This document shows, piece after piece, positions 15,718 through 16,134 of a stretch of 16,134 nucleotides of DNA (the first letter of the stretch is position 1; each line of letters starts with the position of its first letter). The translations under genes and the position numbers were made by a program. The notes below the pieces were generated by a model. It was given only the letters and a program-made list of their open reading frames with translations, did no database searches and had not been told where the DNA came from. The DNA is taken from positions 1-16,134 of the forward strand of contig JAAUPU010000005.1 in assembly GCA_012032975.1 (NCBI GenBank). The letters are read 5' to 3'. The DNA is from Caldilineaceae bacterium. Its GTDB lineage: Bacteria > Chloroflexota > Anaerolineae > Caldilineales > Caldilineaceae.

Positions 15718-16134
15718 ATGAAGTTGTCTCGCGCACAGATCGGCGCTTATCACCAACAGGGATATCTTGTGGTCCCCGGATTATTTGATGCCGCCGAGGT
15801 CGATTTTTTTCAAGCAGCACTTTGAGACGATGCGGTTGCGGGATGCAGCAGAAGAGGAGAGTCGCCCCTCGCGCTTCGACCCCACTGATCCGCTGCACAT
15901 CTATCCGCGCATCATGCAGCCCCATCGTCGCGACGCGGCCAGCCTTGGCCTGGTTGATCGACCCACGGCTAAACATCTGCATGACGGCCTTGCTTGGCGC
16001 AGAACCCTACGCAGTCCAGACCATGTTCTACTTCAAACCGCCCGGCGCGCGCGGCCAGGCGCTGCACCAGGACCAATATTACCTGCGGGTGCAGCCGGGC
16101 ACCTGCATGGCGGCGTGGATGGCGGTGGACGATT
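15718..16134 (+). CDS. Phytanoyl-CoA dioxygenase (PhyH) family protein, 5' part, two frameshifts
   Basis: This is an Fe(II)/2-oxoglutarate-dependent dioxygenase of the PhyH type, cut off by the window end. ATG 15718 has AAGGAG about nine bases upstream. The N-terminus reads LSRAQIGAYHQQGYLVVPGL, typical of the family. After removal of one T from the T7 run at about 15804-15810 it continues FFKQHFETMRLRDAAEEES. After removal of one base at about 15945-15951 it continues WLIDPRLNICMTALLGAEPY. It then reads FYFKPPGARGQALHQDQYYL, whose HQD (H-x-D) supplies two of the three iron ligands. The distal His and 2-oxoglutarate Arg lie beyond the window. The substrate is unknown. It starts 39 bases after the RDD stop and could be cotranscribed. 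Confidence 0.82.

Overview
The window looks like bacterial chromosome with a moderately high G+C content. Gene content suggests a Chloroflexota bacterium, probably of the Anaerolineae/Caldilineae type. The pointers are a fused ChlI-ChlD-type chelatase ATPase, a radical SAM protein with a C-terminal helix-hairpin-helix (HhH), bactofilin-like membrane proteins, TPR-rich proteins and a PhyH dioxygenase. This placement comes from family knowledge and protein style; no 16S gene or similar marker is present. No phage, insertion sequence, CRISPR array, tRNA or rRNA was seen.

Layout. (1) 1-558, plus: the 3' part of a TrpC-like gene runs abruptly and out of frame into the C-terminal part of a dihydroorotate dehydrogenase-like gene. 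(2) 581-1734, minus: a radical SAM/HhH protein, divergent from dtd (D-aminoacyl-tRNA deacylase) and a small unknown helical protein on the plus strand (1790-2863). The 55-bp divergent gap holds a strong sigma70-type promoter with a palindromic LexA-type box between -35 and -10. (3) 2872-4850, minus: a TPR protein overlapping hisN by four bases. (4) 4979-7044, minus: a fused ChlI-ChlD-type metal-chelatase ATPase with a long structured leader. (5) 7324-10777, plus: an ECF sigma factor, a zinc-less anti-sigma-like membrane protein and a beta-solenoid membrane protein ending in HhH, closed by a strong terminator. A TGAAAC-N16-CGTA promoter lies in front of the sigma gene. (6) 10818-13714, minus: a YjbQ family enzyme followed by a lipoprotein made of 22 uninterrupted 34-residue TPRs. 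(7) 13958-14632, minus: a SAM methyltransferase. (8) 15012-16134, plus: an RDD membrane protein and the start of a PhyH family dioxygenase that runs off the window.

Two candidate regulatory circuits stand out. One is a possible SOS-controlled DNA repair or modification enzyme. The other is a possible self-regulating envelope-stress module (sigma, anti-sigma and membrane target).

Five genes are broken by single-base slips, many in short homopolymer runs, and reading is restored by adding or removing one base. Both insertions and deletions occur and every product looks complete once repaired, so sequencing or assembly error is more likely than gene decay. These genes are given here as single loci, with the break points stated.
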